Of a DNA stretch of 20,349 nt, positions 1 to 6,589 are shown in pieces. Below the pieces are notes generated by a model, which worked only from the letters and a program-made list of their open reading frames with translations, ran no database searches and had not been told where the DNA came from. The stretch comes from a virus: IMG/VR virus record IMGVR_UViG_3300037165_000025, positions 1 to 20,349 of that record. The stretch is one strand, 5' to 3'. Positions within the stretch are counted from its first letter, which is position 1. Each line of letters starts with the position of its first letter. Both the position numbers and the translations under genes were made by a program.

Positions 1-214
1 GCTGTTTAATGACAACGCTATAACCTGTATATCCTTTATACAAGGCGTTAGCTGTCAATACCCAGTTAACTAGGTTTGATTGGGAAGACATAAAATCTTG
101 ACCAAAAATTGTATCATCTAGAGTACCTGCGGTATCTGTGAAATCTGCAGTATTACCTGGCAAAGTGTAGAAAGTGGTATTGTCGGTAGATACTGATACT
201 GTTTTAGCGCCCAT
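1..214 (-). CDS. Major tail (tube) protein, N-terminal part only
   Basis: The gene starts at the ATG at 214 and runs off the left edge, leaving 71 residues beginning MGAKTVSVSTDNTTFYTLPG. A strong Shine-Dalgarno (AAGGAG) lies about seven bases upstream of the start. The N-terminus, with a short threonine-rich beta segment followed by an acidic DTAGTLDDTIFGQDF stretch, resembles tail tube proteins of siphophages, which polymerise into the tail tube through which DNA passes. Position supports this: it directly follows the tail terminator gene, as in HK97-like gene orders. Only the first part of the protein is visible, so the family call is inferred from the start of the sequence and the synteny. 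Confidence 0.6.
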   Translation of the reverse strand, partial: MGAKTVSVSTDNTTFYTLPGNTADFTDTAGTLDDTIFGQDFMSSQSNLVNWVLTANALYKGYTGYSVVIKQ

Positions 215-235
215 TGTTGTTCTCCTTGTTATTTG

Positions 236-667
236 TTATAATGGTGATCTATTATCACCAGTTGCTTGTGCTGGCAAAATAATTAATCTATAATTAGTAC
301 TTAATTTAATTCTATTCTTTTGATCTCTACCCATATTGCCGATATCACCGACTGCGGTTATGCTATACCAGCCATCTCCGTTTACGGTTCCCGGATACTT
401 ACCTAAAAGAGCTACGCGACAAGCAATAATTGTATTGTAGGCAGTTAGATAATCCAAAGACCTTACCTGTACTGTTGCCCCTGGAAAGTTTAATAACCAT
501 CTAGGATCTGGTGCGAGTCCACCACTATCATAAATACAAATTGCTGTATCCGGCTTATCTGGCATAGTAGAAATAACTATAGGCGGCAGATTACCTGAGG
601 GGGTTTCATAATATCCCACACCCGCTGCTACCAATAAATCTTTTATTCCGACTGAGGGGGCTGTCAT
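236..667 (-). CDS. Tail terminator / minor capsid family protein
   Basis: This 143-residue protein resembles the phage minor capsid / tail terminator family that caps the tail tube and docks it onto the head connector. Visible features are an N-terminal helix (VGIKDLLVAAGVGYY), a PDTAICIYDSGG strand-turn typical of this family, an aromatic, basic middle segment VQVRSLDY, and a C-terminal strand NRIKLSTNYRLIIL. Its ATG overlaps the stop of the upstream gene in the form TAATG, so translation is probably coupled. It lies between a gp10-like protein and the tail tube gene, exactly where a terminator is expected. The call rests on motif resemblance and order. Confidence 0.6.
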   Translation of the reverse strand: MTAPSVGIKDLLVAAGVGYYETPSGNLPPIVISTMPDKPDTAICIYDSGGLAPDPRWLLNFPGATVQVRSLDYLTAYNTIIACRVALLGKYPGTVNGDGWYSITAVGDIGNMGRDQKNRIKLSTNYRLIILPAQATGDNRSPL

Positions 668-1119
668 TATGTACTAGATGCCTCCTTCAGACCTTTAATT
701 ATTCGTTGCTCTATTTCTTCATTTTGTTCCTCAAGAGCATCTTGTAGGAATTTAGCGCGAGTTGGCGGTTCGTGATGCCATTCAAGATTTTCATGTACCA
801 CAGATGCATATTCTGGATTACCGCTATATCCGTATCCAATGTAAACCCTATCCTCTACTTGCTCTAGAAATCCGCTGTCTTTTAAGGCACCAGTTAATAC
901 AGGTACGTACTCTTGGGATAATTCAAAAGTGGGTTGGAGTGCCTCATATATAACTTCCGGGGCAATATTTTTCAGCTGCTCTACGAAAGAGTTCAGGTTA
1001 TCTGTTATACCCCTCATTTGGGCTTTTATAGACGAGATATATGCACCTTCACTAGCCGGGGTGAGTGCTGTGAAGTTTTGACGGCCTACGCTTGCTTTTA
1101 TGGTTATTTTCTCTGTCAT
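667..1119 (-). CDS. HK97 gp10-like tail completion protein
   Basis: The 150-residue product carries the hallmark pattern of HK97 gp10-like / minor capsid 2 proteins: a leading amphipathic helix, then YVPVLTGALKDS (the usual 'P-x-x-T-G-x-L' core around residues 71-82), a short beta segment VYIGYGYSG, YASVVHE, and a C-terminal PPTRAKFLQDALEE helix. These proteins complete the head-tail interface in siphophages. The start ATG overlaps the previous stop by four bases (ATGA) and its own stop overlaps the next start, giving tight translational coupling inside the connector cluster. Alternative annotation would be a generic minor capsid protein. Confidence 0.65.
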   Translation of the reverse strand: MTEKITIKASVGRQNFTALTPASEGAYISSIKAQMRGITDNLNSFVEQLKNIAPEVIYEALQPTFELSQEYVPVLTGALKDSGFLEQVEDRVYIGYGYSGNPEYASVVHENLEWHHEPPTRAKFLQDALEEQNEEIEQRIIKGLKEASST

Positions 1120-1457
1120 ACCGCTAACATCACCTTTTTAAGGCTTGGATTACCTGATATGCCGCGGGAGTCTTGGTAGGATTTTACTATATAAGCCGCG
1201 GATAGTGTTGTTGGGTCACTTACGGATGTTTGATCACCTAGTGCGAGGTATCCGCCAAGGCTCATTGAGCATTGAACGTAGACAACCGCTTTACTGGGAA
1301 TTTCCTCACCCTCTGATTGGATAATTAAATCGGTACGATCTTCCCAGCGCACGTATACTAATTGTGGTGCGGCAAAGGTTTTGCTTCCAGTACCATCTGT
1401 TGCAGAAGGGGCCCAATATGTAGCTTTCTGATTATAAACACCCTTCTGAAAAATCAT
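1116..1457 (-). CDS. Head closure / head-tail joining protein
   Basis: This 113-residue beta-rich protein has the size and place of the head closure (stopper) protein, which binds below the adaptor ring and keeps DNA in the capsid. The sequence opens MIFQKGVYNQKATYWAP and includes LVYVRWEDRTDLIIQSEGEEI, a segment seen in phage head-tail joining proteins where a strand is followed by 'E...G'. The ORF starts inside the upstream adaptor gene (26-base overlap), with AGGA about six bases before the ATG. The assignment is mainly from order: adaptor, this gene, gp10-like, terminator. Confidence 0.5.
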   Translation of the reverse strand: MIFQKGVYNQKATYWAPSATDGTGSKTFAAPQLVYVRWEDRTDLIIQSEGEEIPSKAVVYVQCSMSLGGYLALGDQTSVSDPTTLSAAYIVKSYQDSRGISGNPSLKKVMLAV

Positions 1458-1833
1458 TGCGGTTCCTACTTACTACTCTAAATTGTGCCTTTACTGGTTT
1501 GACTGAAAGAGCCGCCAAAACGCCCGATGTATCTAATACTAATGCTTGTTGTCCGAATCTTGTTGTGGATAAACCAGCCGCACTTTGTTCTATTGGCTGA
1601 TACCAGTCTTCTCCATCACCTATTTTTTGCCTCTGTAATCCACCTTTCTCTAATGATATTGCCGCATAGTGGGCGGCTAAATATAATTCGATAAGGCGTA
1701 GCCTGTCACTTGAAAAACCTTGCCCTAGTAACGTTTCATTGACTAATACATCCGCAGTCACTATGAAAGGACTATAATCCTCACCCGGATTGGGATATAT
1801 CTGTTGTACGTCATCTGAAGTTACTAGAGCCAT
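1432..1833 (-). CDS. Head-tail connector (adaptor) protein
   Basis: The 133-residue product has a mostly helical N-terminal half: MALVTSDDVQQIYPNP, then LLGQGFSSDRLRLIELYLAAHYAAI, the amphipathic helix pair found in gp6-like adaptor proteins that form a ring under the portal. The DRLRLIELYLAAHYA pattern is especially typical of this group. An AAAGG ribosome binding site lies about six bases before the ATG. It is the first of four consecutive connector genes downstream of the capsid gene, the usual order in HK97-like phages. A basic tail (RVVSRNRNDF) ends the protein. Confidence 0.6.
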   Translation of the reverse strand: MALVTSDDVQQIYPNPGEDYSPFIVTADVLVNETLLGQGFSSDRLRLIELYLAAHYAAISLEKGGLQRQKIGDGEDWYQPIEQSAAGLSTTRFGQQALVLDTSGVLAALSVKPVKAQFRVVSRNRNDFSEGCL

Positions 1834-1850
1834 AGGTTACCTTTCCAAGG

Positions 1851-2231
1851 TTATTTCGCTTTTGCAACAACAGCTGGTTTAGTTGCTGGTTTTGCTTTAG
1901 TGTCTTCTTCCTCGTCTTCATCTTCGTCCTCATCCTTACCATCAGCAAGTTTTGCCTGCGCGTCTGCTTCCTCAGAAGCAATTTTTGCTTTTTCAGCAGC
2001 AATTACTGCGGCAATACGTTTACTGTGTTTTTGTTCTGCAACAAATTCAGTATGGGATTTAATTTTATCTTTAAATGCCTTAGCTTGGGCTAAAGTAAGT
2101 TCTACAAGGTCGCCCGCTTTTTTCCAGATGATTTCACCTGTTTTAGGGTCAGCCGTGTGGTGGTTTCCAGAAACGAGTACATACGTATCTGTAGGTACGG
2201 GTGCTGGAGTAGTTGAGGCATCTGTTGCCAT
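1851..2231 (-). CDS. Small acidic/lysine-rich virion-cluster protein, unknown
   Basis: I do not recognise a named family. The 126-residue protein has a folded-looking N-terminal part (TDTYVLVSGNHHTADPKTGE, then IIWKKAGDLVELT), an alanine/lysine-rich helix around residues 68-95, a run of aspartate/glutamate at about 99-111, and a low-complexity Lys-Ala-Pro tail. It has AGGAG ten bases upstream of the start and lies between the major capsid gene and the connector genes, where small head-associated proteins are often encoded. The beta segment and 'GDLVELT' suggest a small head or connector accessory domain. The Asp/Glu tract makes a strongly charged linker. Function is unknown. Confidence 0.5.
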   Translation of the reverse strand: MATDASTTPAPVPTDTYVLVSGNHHTADPKTGEIIWKKAGDLVELTLAQAKAFKDKIKSHTEFVAEQKHSKRIAAVIAAEKAKIASEEADAQAKLADGKDEDEDEDEEEDTKAKPATKPAVVAKAK

Positions 2232-2282
2232 ATAGTCTCCTATCCTGTTGGTTTATTATTGTAGAGCCGATATCCGAATGGG

Positions 2283-2314
2283 CTCAGGACAACCATATTT
2301 CAGATTGTCCCGAG
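2283..2314 (-). other. RNA hairpin after the capsid gene
   Basis: Arms CTCAGGACAA (2283-2292) and TTGTCCCGAG (2305-2314) pair across a 12-base loop. In the minus-strand transcript the single mismatch becomes a G-U wobble, so the ten-pair stem is complete in the RNA of the virion operon but not in the opposite strand. It starts 14 bases past the capsid stop codon and has no U tract, so it looks like an RNA stability or processing element rather than an intrinsic terminator. Confidence 0.45.
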
Positions 2315-2327
2315 TCATTCAGGTTTA

Positions 2328-3350
2328 TTAAGAGTAGTGTACGATACCGCACTGAGCTGTTTTATCAGACTTCAGACGTGGAACTAAGATTGCCATAACT
2401 TTGAAGTTAACTTGCATACCGCCATGGGAATCCCATTGAACAGTAGTTGGTTGGATACCGTCGATGATATCAACTACATCAGAGGTCATCTGCACTAATA
2501 TAACGTTTGAAGTTGTCAAGTTAGCAGTAGGTTTAACATCGATGATGCCTGGGATCTCTTTGATACGTTGCAAGATAGTCAAGGCACTATTTGCTTTGAA
2601 ATCGTTACCGAATGCTGTAAACGTAGCAACCGGTACATACAACATAAATGGACCAAACATATTCTTAGCAGCTGCTGCCGCAATCATCGCCAAAATGTCG
2701 GTGACAATTGTGCCTGCAGTTGTTACGGAAGTAGCTTGTGTTGCCCAAGACGCAGTAGTGACAGAGCCAGTAATACGATCTGAGAAGTTAGTATAACCTT
2801 GAATTGTATTGCTTGCAGAACCTACAGTTGTACCACTGAACAAGATTGATTCAATTTTTTCTGAAACAATTCTTGAGGCAAGCTGTGCTTGTGTGGTATC
2901 AATAGGTTGGCCTAAGTTACGATAAGCCTCTAACTGACGAATTGAAACTTGGAAATCTTTATGCACGATTGGCAATGGGATAGATTTCAAGTCAAGTTCA
3001 AAACGATCGTTTCCGCCTACAGACAGGCCGTTCATTGAAACGTCTGCACCAGTGATGTCAGAAAAACGTTCCCATTGAACTTGCATAATACCTAAAGCAT
3101 TAGGTACGCTGTAAGTTAAACCAGCTGCAAATAAATCGCCGACAGCAACTAAACGCTGACGAGCAACCATAATTACGGCTTGATCGAATTGGATCCACTC
3201 ACGAAGACGGAGTACGTCTTGTGTTCTGAGGGAATTTACGTTAAAGTTGCTAGCGAGCAGCCGTGAAGCCACTGAACCACTACCAACTAAACCATTGTCG
3301 CCTTGGCTAATCGAATCGATTTGCGCCGCGGCGGAGTTTGATTTGGGCAT
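2328..3350 (-). CDS. Major capsid protein, HK97 fold, encapsulin-like phage family
   Basis: This 340-residue protein forms the capsid shell. It matches the phage capsid family related to encapsulins: LREWIQFDQAVIMVARQRL near residue 50, DLFAAGLTYSVPNALG, a WERFSDITGADVSMNG segment, RFELDLKSIPLPIVHKDF, the REASRRxG-like stretch LEAYRNLGQPIDTTQA, and VSEKIESILFSG. The C-terminal half (GPFMLYVPVATF, LTILQRIKEIPGI, VILVQMTSDVVDI, TVQWDSHGGM, ILVPRL) also fits. A strong AAAGGAG site precedes the ATG. There is no long N-terminal delta domain, so the separate scaffold domain encoded upstream probably guides assembly. It follows the decoration gene, as expected in this lineage. Confidence 0.85.
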   Translation of the reverse strand: MPKSNSAAAQIDSISQGDNGLVGSGSVASRLLASNFNVNSLRTQDVLRLREWIQFDQAVIMVARQRLVAVGDLFAAGLTYSVPNALGIMQVQWERFSDITGADVSMNGLSVGGNDRFELDLKSIPLPIVHKDFQVSIRQLEAYRNLGQPIDTTQAQLASRIVSEKIESILFSGTTVGSASNTIQGYTNFSDRITGSVTTASWATQATSVTTAGTIVTDILAMIAAAAAKNMFGPFMLYVPVATFTAFGNDFKANSALTILQRIKEIPGIIDVKPTANLTTSNVILVQMTSDVVDIIDGIQPTTVQWDSHGGMQVNFKVMAILVPRLKSDKTAQCGIVHYS

Positions 3351-3398
3351 TTTAGTCTCCTTTGTTATTCGTTATATTGATGTTGGTTGGGCTTATTA

Positions 3399-3959
3399 TT
3401 AGTATAGAATCACGCGGATAAATACCTCACTAGCACCTGCTGAGTTATCTACTGTTTCGAGTGCTTGACCAATCGCGCCTGGGAAGTCTAATACAGCAGC
3501 AATAGTTGCCATATCATTGTTTACCAGAGCTTGTGTAGGTGTTGCGGTAACGTCGGCAAGAATGCGTGTAGTAATAGCAGTACCTGCAGCGGCAGTAATA
3601 TCTACGCACTTGCGGAGAGTACCATCACCTGCTGATTCAAGCTTATCACCTTGGGTAATAGCTGTTGCAGATGCTGCAAGTTTTGCCAACACTTCATCGC
3701 CTGATGTAAAGATACCAGCTTGAACTGTATCAGCAATAGCATATTGGGTGTTCTTATCTTTACCAATATAATCTTGCTCAAGTGCAAATATTTTGAGAGC
3801 TTTACCGCCCGCAACTGAGTGGGGTTTGTAGTTAAGTGCTGAGCTGTTGTTGTACAACTCTAACAAGTAACCTGGATTGATTGCTACGCCAGCAGGAAGC
3901 TCGCTATTGCGAGTGTTATAATTCCGTTTGAGCGAAATTGTGTTAGGACTATTAGTCAT
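3399..3959 (-). CDS. Capsid decoration (cement) protein
   Basis: The 186-residue, beta-rich and serine/alanine/threonine-rich protein resembles DUF2190-type capsid cement proteins, which bind the outside of the shell. Supporting segments are VAINPGYLLELYN and GGKALKIFALEQDYIG near the N-terminus, FTSGDEVLAKLAASATAI, the 'Gd.L...gdG' signature GDKLESAGDGTLRKC, and the C-terminal AIGQALETVDNSAG followed by VFIRVILY, which is the classic ending of the family. It sits between the protease-scaffold gene and the major capsid gene with an AAAGGAG ribosome binding site eight bases upstream. Confidence 0.7.
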   Translation of the reverse strand: MTNSPNTISLKRNYNTRNSELPAGVAINPGYLLELYNNSSALNYKPHSVAGGKALKIFALEQDYIGKDKNTQYAIADTVQAGIFTSGDEVLAKLAASATAITQGDKLESAGDGTLRKCVDITAAAGTAITTRILADVTATPTQALVNNDMATIAAVLDFPGAIGQALETVDNSAGASEVFIRVILY

Positions 3960-3988
3960 CGTAGGACTCCTTTGTTATATTTTTGTTT

Positions 3989-4002
3989 AGGTTACGTAAC
4001 CT
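3989..4002. repeat. 14-bp perfect palindrome between scaffold and decoration genes
   Basis: AGGTTACGTAACCT reads the same on both strands. In the virion mRNA it could form a five-pair stem with an ACGT loop between the protease-scaffold stop and the decoration gene start; read on the plus strand it is followed by a T-rich run (TGTTTTTC), so it could stop antisense transcription. It may equally be a protein-binding site. Confidence 0.35.
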
Positions 4003-4017
4003 TGTTTTTCTTTAAAA

Positions 4018-4470
4018 TTAGGCAGTTTTTACTTCAAAAACTTTAGGTGCGGCTTGAACTGCAACTTCAGATTCTTGAGCACGTGGTCCAGAACCAGCTG
4101 CGGCAATGCCGGCATAGTTTTGTGGAACTTGTGCGAGTGCGGCAAGATTTTCAAGAACTTCAATTGGCTGCGCTTTAAGGAATACTTCACCGAGTTGGCA
4201 ACGATTAGTCGCTTTCAAATTGGCAATGATTTCGTCCTTACGTTTTTGCATCATATTAAGACTTGCTTTCAAAACTTCGGCAATACCTTCTGGGGCATTA
4301 TCGATGTATTCTTGTGCTGTCAAAGTTTTTGCAGCTTGGGTTTCAACTTTTGTTTCAGCAGCAGGTGTTTCTGTTTTTACTTCAGCGGCAGCGGGTGCTG
4401 CAGTTTCAGTTGTTGCTGGTGCAGCAGCTTTTGGATCAGCAGCGGCAGCTTCGTTTTGTACTTTAGTCAT
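4018..4470 (-). CDS. Nested scaffold protein from an internal start
   Basis: Within the protease-scaffold gene, in the same frame, ATG at 4470 (residue 328, MTKVQNEAAAADPK) is preceded by a perfect AAGGAG with a six-base spacer (AACGAT). This is a better ribosome binding site than the one of the full gene. It would yield a free 150-residue scaffold: an Ala/Pro/Thr/Glu-rich linker, a helical core (YIDNAPEGIAEVLKASLNMM, MQKRKDEIIANLKA, PIEVLENLAALAQV) and a basic-ended tail. The arrangement parallels lambda C/Nu3, where the scaffold is translated in excess of the protease fusion. Expression is inferred, not shown. Confidence 0.65.
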   Translation of the reverse strand: MTKVQNEAAAADPKAAAPATTETAAPAAAEVKTETPAAETKVETQAAKTLTAQEYIDNAPEGIAEVLKASLNMMQKRKDEIIANLKATNRCQLGEVFLKAQPIEVLENLAALAQVPQNYAGIAAAGSGPRAQESEVAVQAAPKVFEVKTA

Positions 4471-5451
4471 ATCGTTCTCCTTAGATTGGTTAGTAGTTAC
4501 ATTGTCTGTATCCGCAGCCGGTACTATTTTAGTTATTAGTCGAACTTCTTGAGGTTCGCCGGTTAAGGTTACTGCTCCATTGGCATCAATATCAAAAGTT
4601 TGTTGATAAGAATCCCAATCACTTCCATCATATGCACTGTATATTACAACAGTGTTTGTATATCCAATTACCCAGCACCAATCCCACATATCACCTAAAG
4701 CATCATTCAGGGAACTCATAATATCGCCGGACAATAATTCATCGGCAATACTTTGGGAAACAAACTCACGAACTGCTTTCTGTACTTCTATCGCAGGTAT
4801 TGTGGGATCTGTGCATTCACAATTCGCAACTAATTTACCTTTTTCTTGGGTCTTCTTTTTCTTTTTAAACATTTTGGTCCCTTTGTTTACACGTGGTGTG
4901 CCGCATCCATCTTCGACAGAGCAAGCACCAATAGTTCCTTCTTCTAAGAAGGCAAGATGATCTGGCATCACATTACGCCAAATACCTGTATACTCTAATC
5001 CTTTGAATTCACCGTCCTCTTCTTCCACCTCGGTAAAGAAGCCAACAGATACTTCAATCAATTCTTCCGCCTCAACCCGTTCAAATACCCTTTTTATGGT
5101 ATCTGATTTAGAAGCCATAGCTTTATTAAGCCACGCCTCCATCTTTAATTTCTTCCCGTCCAGATGCGTATTGAAGATAGAACCAAACTGGTACTTCTCT
5201 AATACTTTAGGCTGGCCTGCTGAAACAAAGTTATCCCCATCTTTGGGGTGGTTCATAACTACTGGCTTAGTATTCCATCCTTCTGGAAACTTACCGAATT
5301 CAGTTGCCAAACCTAGCTCACCACTATCTTGTGCGGCACCTAGTCTGACACCTTCGATCATTGCAATTACTGGAACGACAAGATATTCAATGCCATCCAA
5401 GGATTGCGTTTTAAATGTTCCGGCCGTTTGTCCGCGTAATGTTTTTCGCAT
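4018..5451 (-). CDS. DUF2213-type prohead protease fused to scaffold domain
   Basis: A 477-residue polyprotein. Residues 1 to about 190 are a prohead protease of the DUF2213/U35 type: VVMNHPKDGDNF with His68, LIEVSVGFF with Ser135, and MPDHLAFL with His165. A Ser plus two His in this spacing recalls the assemblin-like triad. Residues about 207-310 hold a separate alpha/beta domain (MWDWCWVIGY, VVIYSAYDG, FDIDANGAVTL, EVRLITKIVP) that I have seen associated with phage proteases of this kind. Residues 328-477 are an Ala/Glu/Lys-rich, mostly helical scaffold region. The protease should cut the scaffold and itself after prohead assembly. Its ATG at 5451 has only a weak AGGG site, and a promoter lies just upstream. 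Two internal starts (residues 194 and 328) have Shine-Dalgarno-like sequences. Confidence 0.75.
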   Translation of the reverse strand: MRKTLRGQTAGTFKTQSLDGIEYLVVPVIAMIEGVRLGAAQDSGELGLATEFGKFPEGWNTKPVVMNHPKDGDNFVSAGQPKVLEKYQFGSIFNTHLDGKKLKMEAWLNKAMASKSDTIKRVFERVEAEELIEVSVGFFTEVEEEDGEFKGLEYTGIWRNVMPDHLAFLEEGTIGACSVEDGCGTPRVNKGTKMFKKKKKTQEKGKLVANCECTDPTIPAIEVQKAVREFVSQSIADELLSGDIMSSLNDALGDMWDWCWVIGYTNTVVIYSAYDGSDWDSYQQTFDIDANGAVTLTGEPQEVRLITKIVPAADTDNVTTNQSKENDMTKVQNEAAAADPKAAAPATTETAAPAAAEVKTETPAAETKVETQAAKTLTAQEYIDNAPEGIAEVLKASLNMMQKRKDEIIANLKATNRCQLGEVFLKAQPIEVLENLAALAQVPQNYAGIAAAGSGPRAQESEVAVQAAPKVFEVKTA

Positions 5452-5472
5452 GGTCTGCCCTGGTCTCTCTGT

Positions 5473-5502
5473 ATTATAATCTTTATTCTAAGATAAAATC
5501 AA
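5473..5502 (-). promoter_or_regulatory. Sigma70-like promoter for the capsid genes
   Basis: On the minus strand TTGATT (5502-5497) and a perfect TATAAT (5478-5473) are separated by 18 bases, placing the start of transcription about 15 bases before the protease-scaffold ATG at 5451. The surrounding sequence is very AT-rich. It would let the protease, scaffold, decoration and capsid genes be transcribed separately from the upstream packaging and fibre genes. Confidence 0.6.
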
Positions 5503-5573
5503 CATAAATTTTCGATAAAGTGAAAATATTTTTAATTTATGCAAACCTGCATCTCGGACGGGAAGTAATAATG

Positions 5574-5972
5574 TTATTTGGCGGCTTTTAGTTTCTTGGG
5601 ATTAGTTGCCTTAATTGGAGGAGCTTCAAATGCAGAGAACGTCATGATATCCTGTGCGGATAAAGAAATCCCGTCGAGATCATCAATTAGTAACGGTTTA
5701 AAATCTACATCAATTTCTGTCTCTAAGAATGCCTTCCAGTCCTTTAAAAAACCTTCAAATTCAGGATCATCTTCCGCCAATGATAAATTGTTACCCGCCT
5801 GTTTTGCGTTATGTTTTTTTAATAACTCAACACGTTTCTCGGCAAGCAATTTAAGATCAACTTCAAGACTCTTAATTAACTGTGCGATTGTTCTTGCTGC
5901 CTTAAACGAACAGTTTACAGTAGAAAGTTTAGAAAGCGTTTGCTCAGCATTTGCAATATTTAATAATTTCAT
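5574..5972 (-). CDS. DUF1617-like small phage protein
   Basis: The 132-residue, charged and mostly helical protein resembles DUF1617 phage proteins: MKLLNIANAEQTLSKL at the start, an AARTIAQLIKSLEVDL helix, a coiled-coil-like LLAEKRVELLKKH, then FEGFLKDWKAFLETEIDVDF followed by PLLIDDLDGISLSAQDIM. Members have no established function that I know; they are commonly encoded among tail or virion genes. A good AGGAG site precedes the ATG. It is the last gene before the internal promoter, so it ends the fibre sub-cluster. Confidence in the family name is modest. Confidence 0.5.
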   Translation of the reverse strand: MKLLNIANAEQTLSKLSTVNCSFKAARTIAQLIKSLEVDLKLLAEKRVELLKKHNAKQAGNNLSLAEDDPEFEGFLKDWKAFLETEIDVDFKPLLIDDLDGISLSAQDIMTFSAFEAPPIKATNPKKLKAAK

Positions 5973-5993
5973 CGGGAACTCCTATTTAGTTAG

Positions 5994-6137
5994 TTATACG
6001 GTTAGTGTTACTGTGCCATCAGTATTGGCAGTATATGCTGGCAATGGTACCAAATCAGCAGCACCATTGGCAGTAAGAAAGGCGTTTAGTTGTCTGGCAG
6101 CTTTATAAAGATTGTCTAATGCAACTTTCGGTTCCAT
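5994..6137 (-). CDS. Small protein (47 aa), unknown, fibre cluster
   Basis: A short ORF starting MEPKVALDNLYKAARQLNAF and ending TDGTVTLTV. AGGA eleven bases upstream of the ATG lies inside the end of the previous small gene, giving a near-contiguous arrangement (two bases between stop and start). The N-terminal half should be a helix with a YKAARQLNAFL face; the C-terminal half is short beta-like sequence. Coding status rests on ribosome binding site, spacing and strand agreement with its neighbours. No family recognised. Confidence 0.5.
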   Translation of the reverse strand: MEPKVALDNLYKAARQLNAFLTANGAADLVPLPAYTANTDGTVTLTV

Positions 6138-6139
6138 GG

Positions 6140-6316
6140 TTATTGTCCTGTTGGAGTTAGAGCTTCTGCTGCCGCTGTTTGATCTGCAAGCAAAGCATTT
6201 TGATATGCTGCAATAGCTGAATTTAATGAGACTACTGCCGCGTCCATTGCGGCAAAAGCCGTAATTGTTGCAGGTGACGCGCCTCTTTGCGGTGAGTTAG
6301 GTGTGTTGATGTTCAT
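6140..6316 (-). CDS. Small Ala-rich protein (58 aa), unknown, fibre cluster
   Basis: A 58-residue ORF beginning MNINTPNSPQRGASPATI and followed by an alanine-rich amphipathic helix (AAMDAAVVSLNSAIAAYQNA) and a short tail. AGGAG with a nine-base spacer precedes the ATG, and the start is three bases after the stop of the 89-residue gene upstream. It sits in a row of three tiny genes behind the large fibre, where phages may encode fibre chaperones or attachment proteins. The role is unknown. Confidence 0.5.
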   Translation of the reverse strand: MNINTPNSPQRGASPATITAFAAMDAAVVSLNSAIAAYQNALLADQTAAAEALTPTGQ

Positions 6317-6319
6317 AGT

Positions 6320-6589
6320 CTATTCTCCTGTTTGAGTTTCAAGTGCTTGTAACGCCGCTACAGCCGGAGCATAAGCGGTGTAAAGGTTTAAATTAGCAGT
6401 CATATTAGCAACTTCTTGAGTTTTTGTCACCACAGCATTTTGCGTTGCCGGAATTAGCTGGACTAGCCATGCGGTCAACTCGCTTTGGGCAAATGTATCG
6501 CTTGCGTTTAGTTGATCGGCATATCCAGCGGTGTAGCCTTTAGATTGCAGCATGGTTTGGATTAGTTGTTTTTCTTGTGTTGATAACAT
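6320..6589 (-). CDS. Small helical protein (89 aa) coupled to the fibre gene
   Basis: I place the start at the ATG at 6589, where it overlaps the fibre stop codon as TAATG, rather than at an in-frame codon at 6652 that lies inside the fibre gene. The product, starting MLSTQEKQLIQTMLQSKGYT, is predicted largely helical with long hydrophobic-polar heptads (AWLVQLIPATQNAVVTKTQE, LNLYTAYAPAVAALQALE). Coupling to the fibre suggests a fibre assembly or attachment role. No named family recognised. Confidence 0.55.
   Translation of the reverse strand: MLSTQEKQLIQTMLQSKGYTAGYADQLNASDTFAQSELTAWLVQLIPATQNAVVTKTQEVANMTANLNLYTAYAPAVAALQALETQTGE

Noticed and set aside
2464-2796. Plus-strand open frames opposite the capsid gene
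   Set aside because: The minus-strand capsid protein is clearly real, and these translations resemble no protein.
4054-5479. Plus-strand open frames opposite the protease-scaffold gene
   Set aside because: They mirror the minus-strand gene, give low-complexity Ser/Cys/Phe-rich translations and lack ribosome binding sites.
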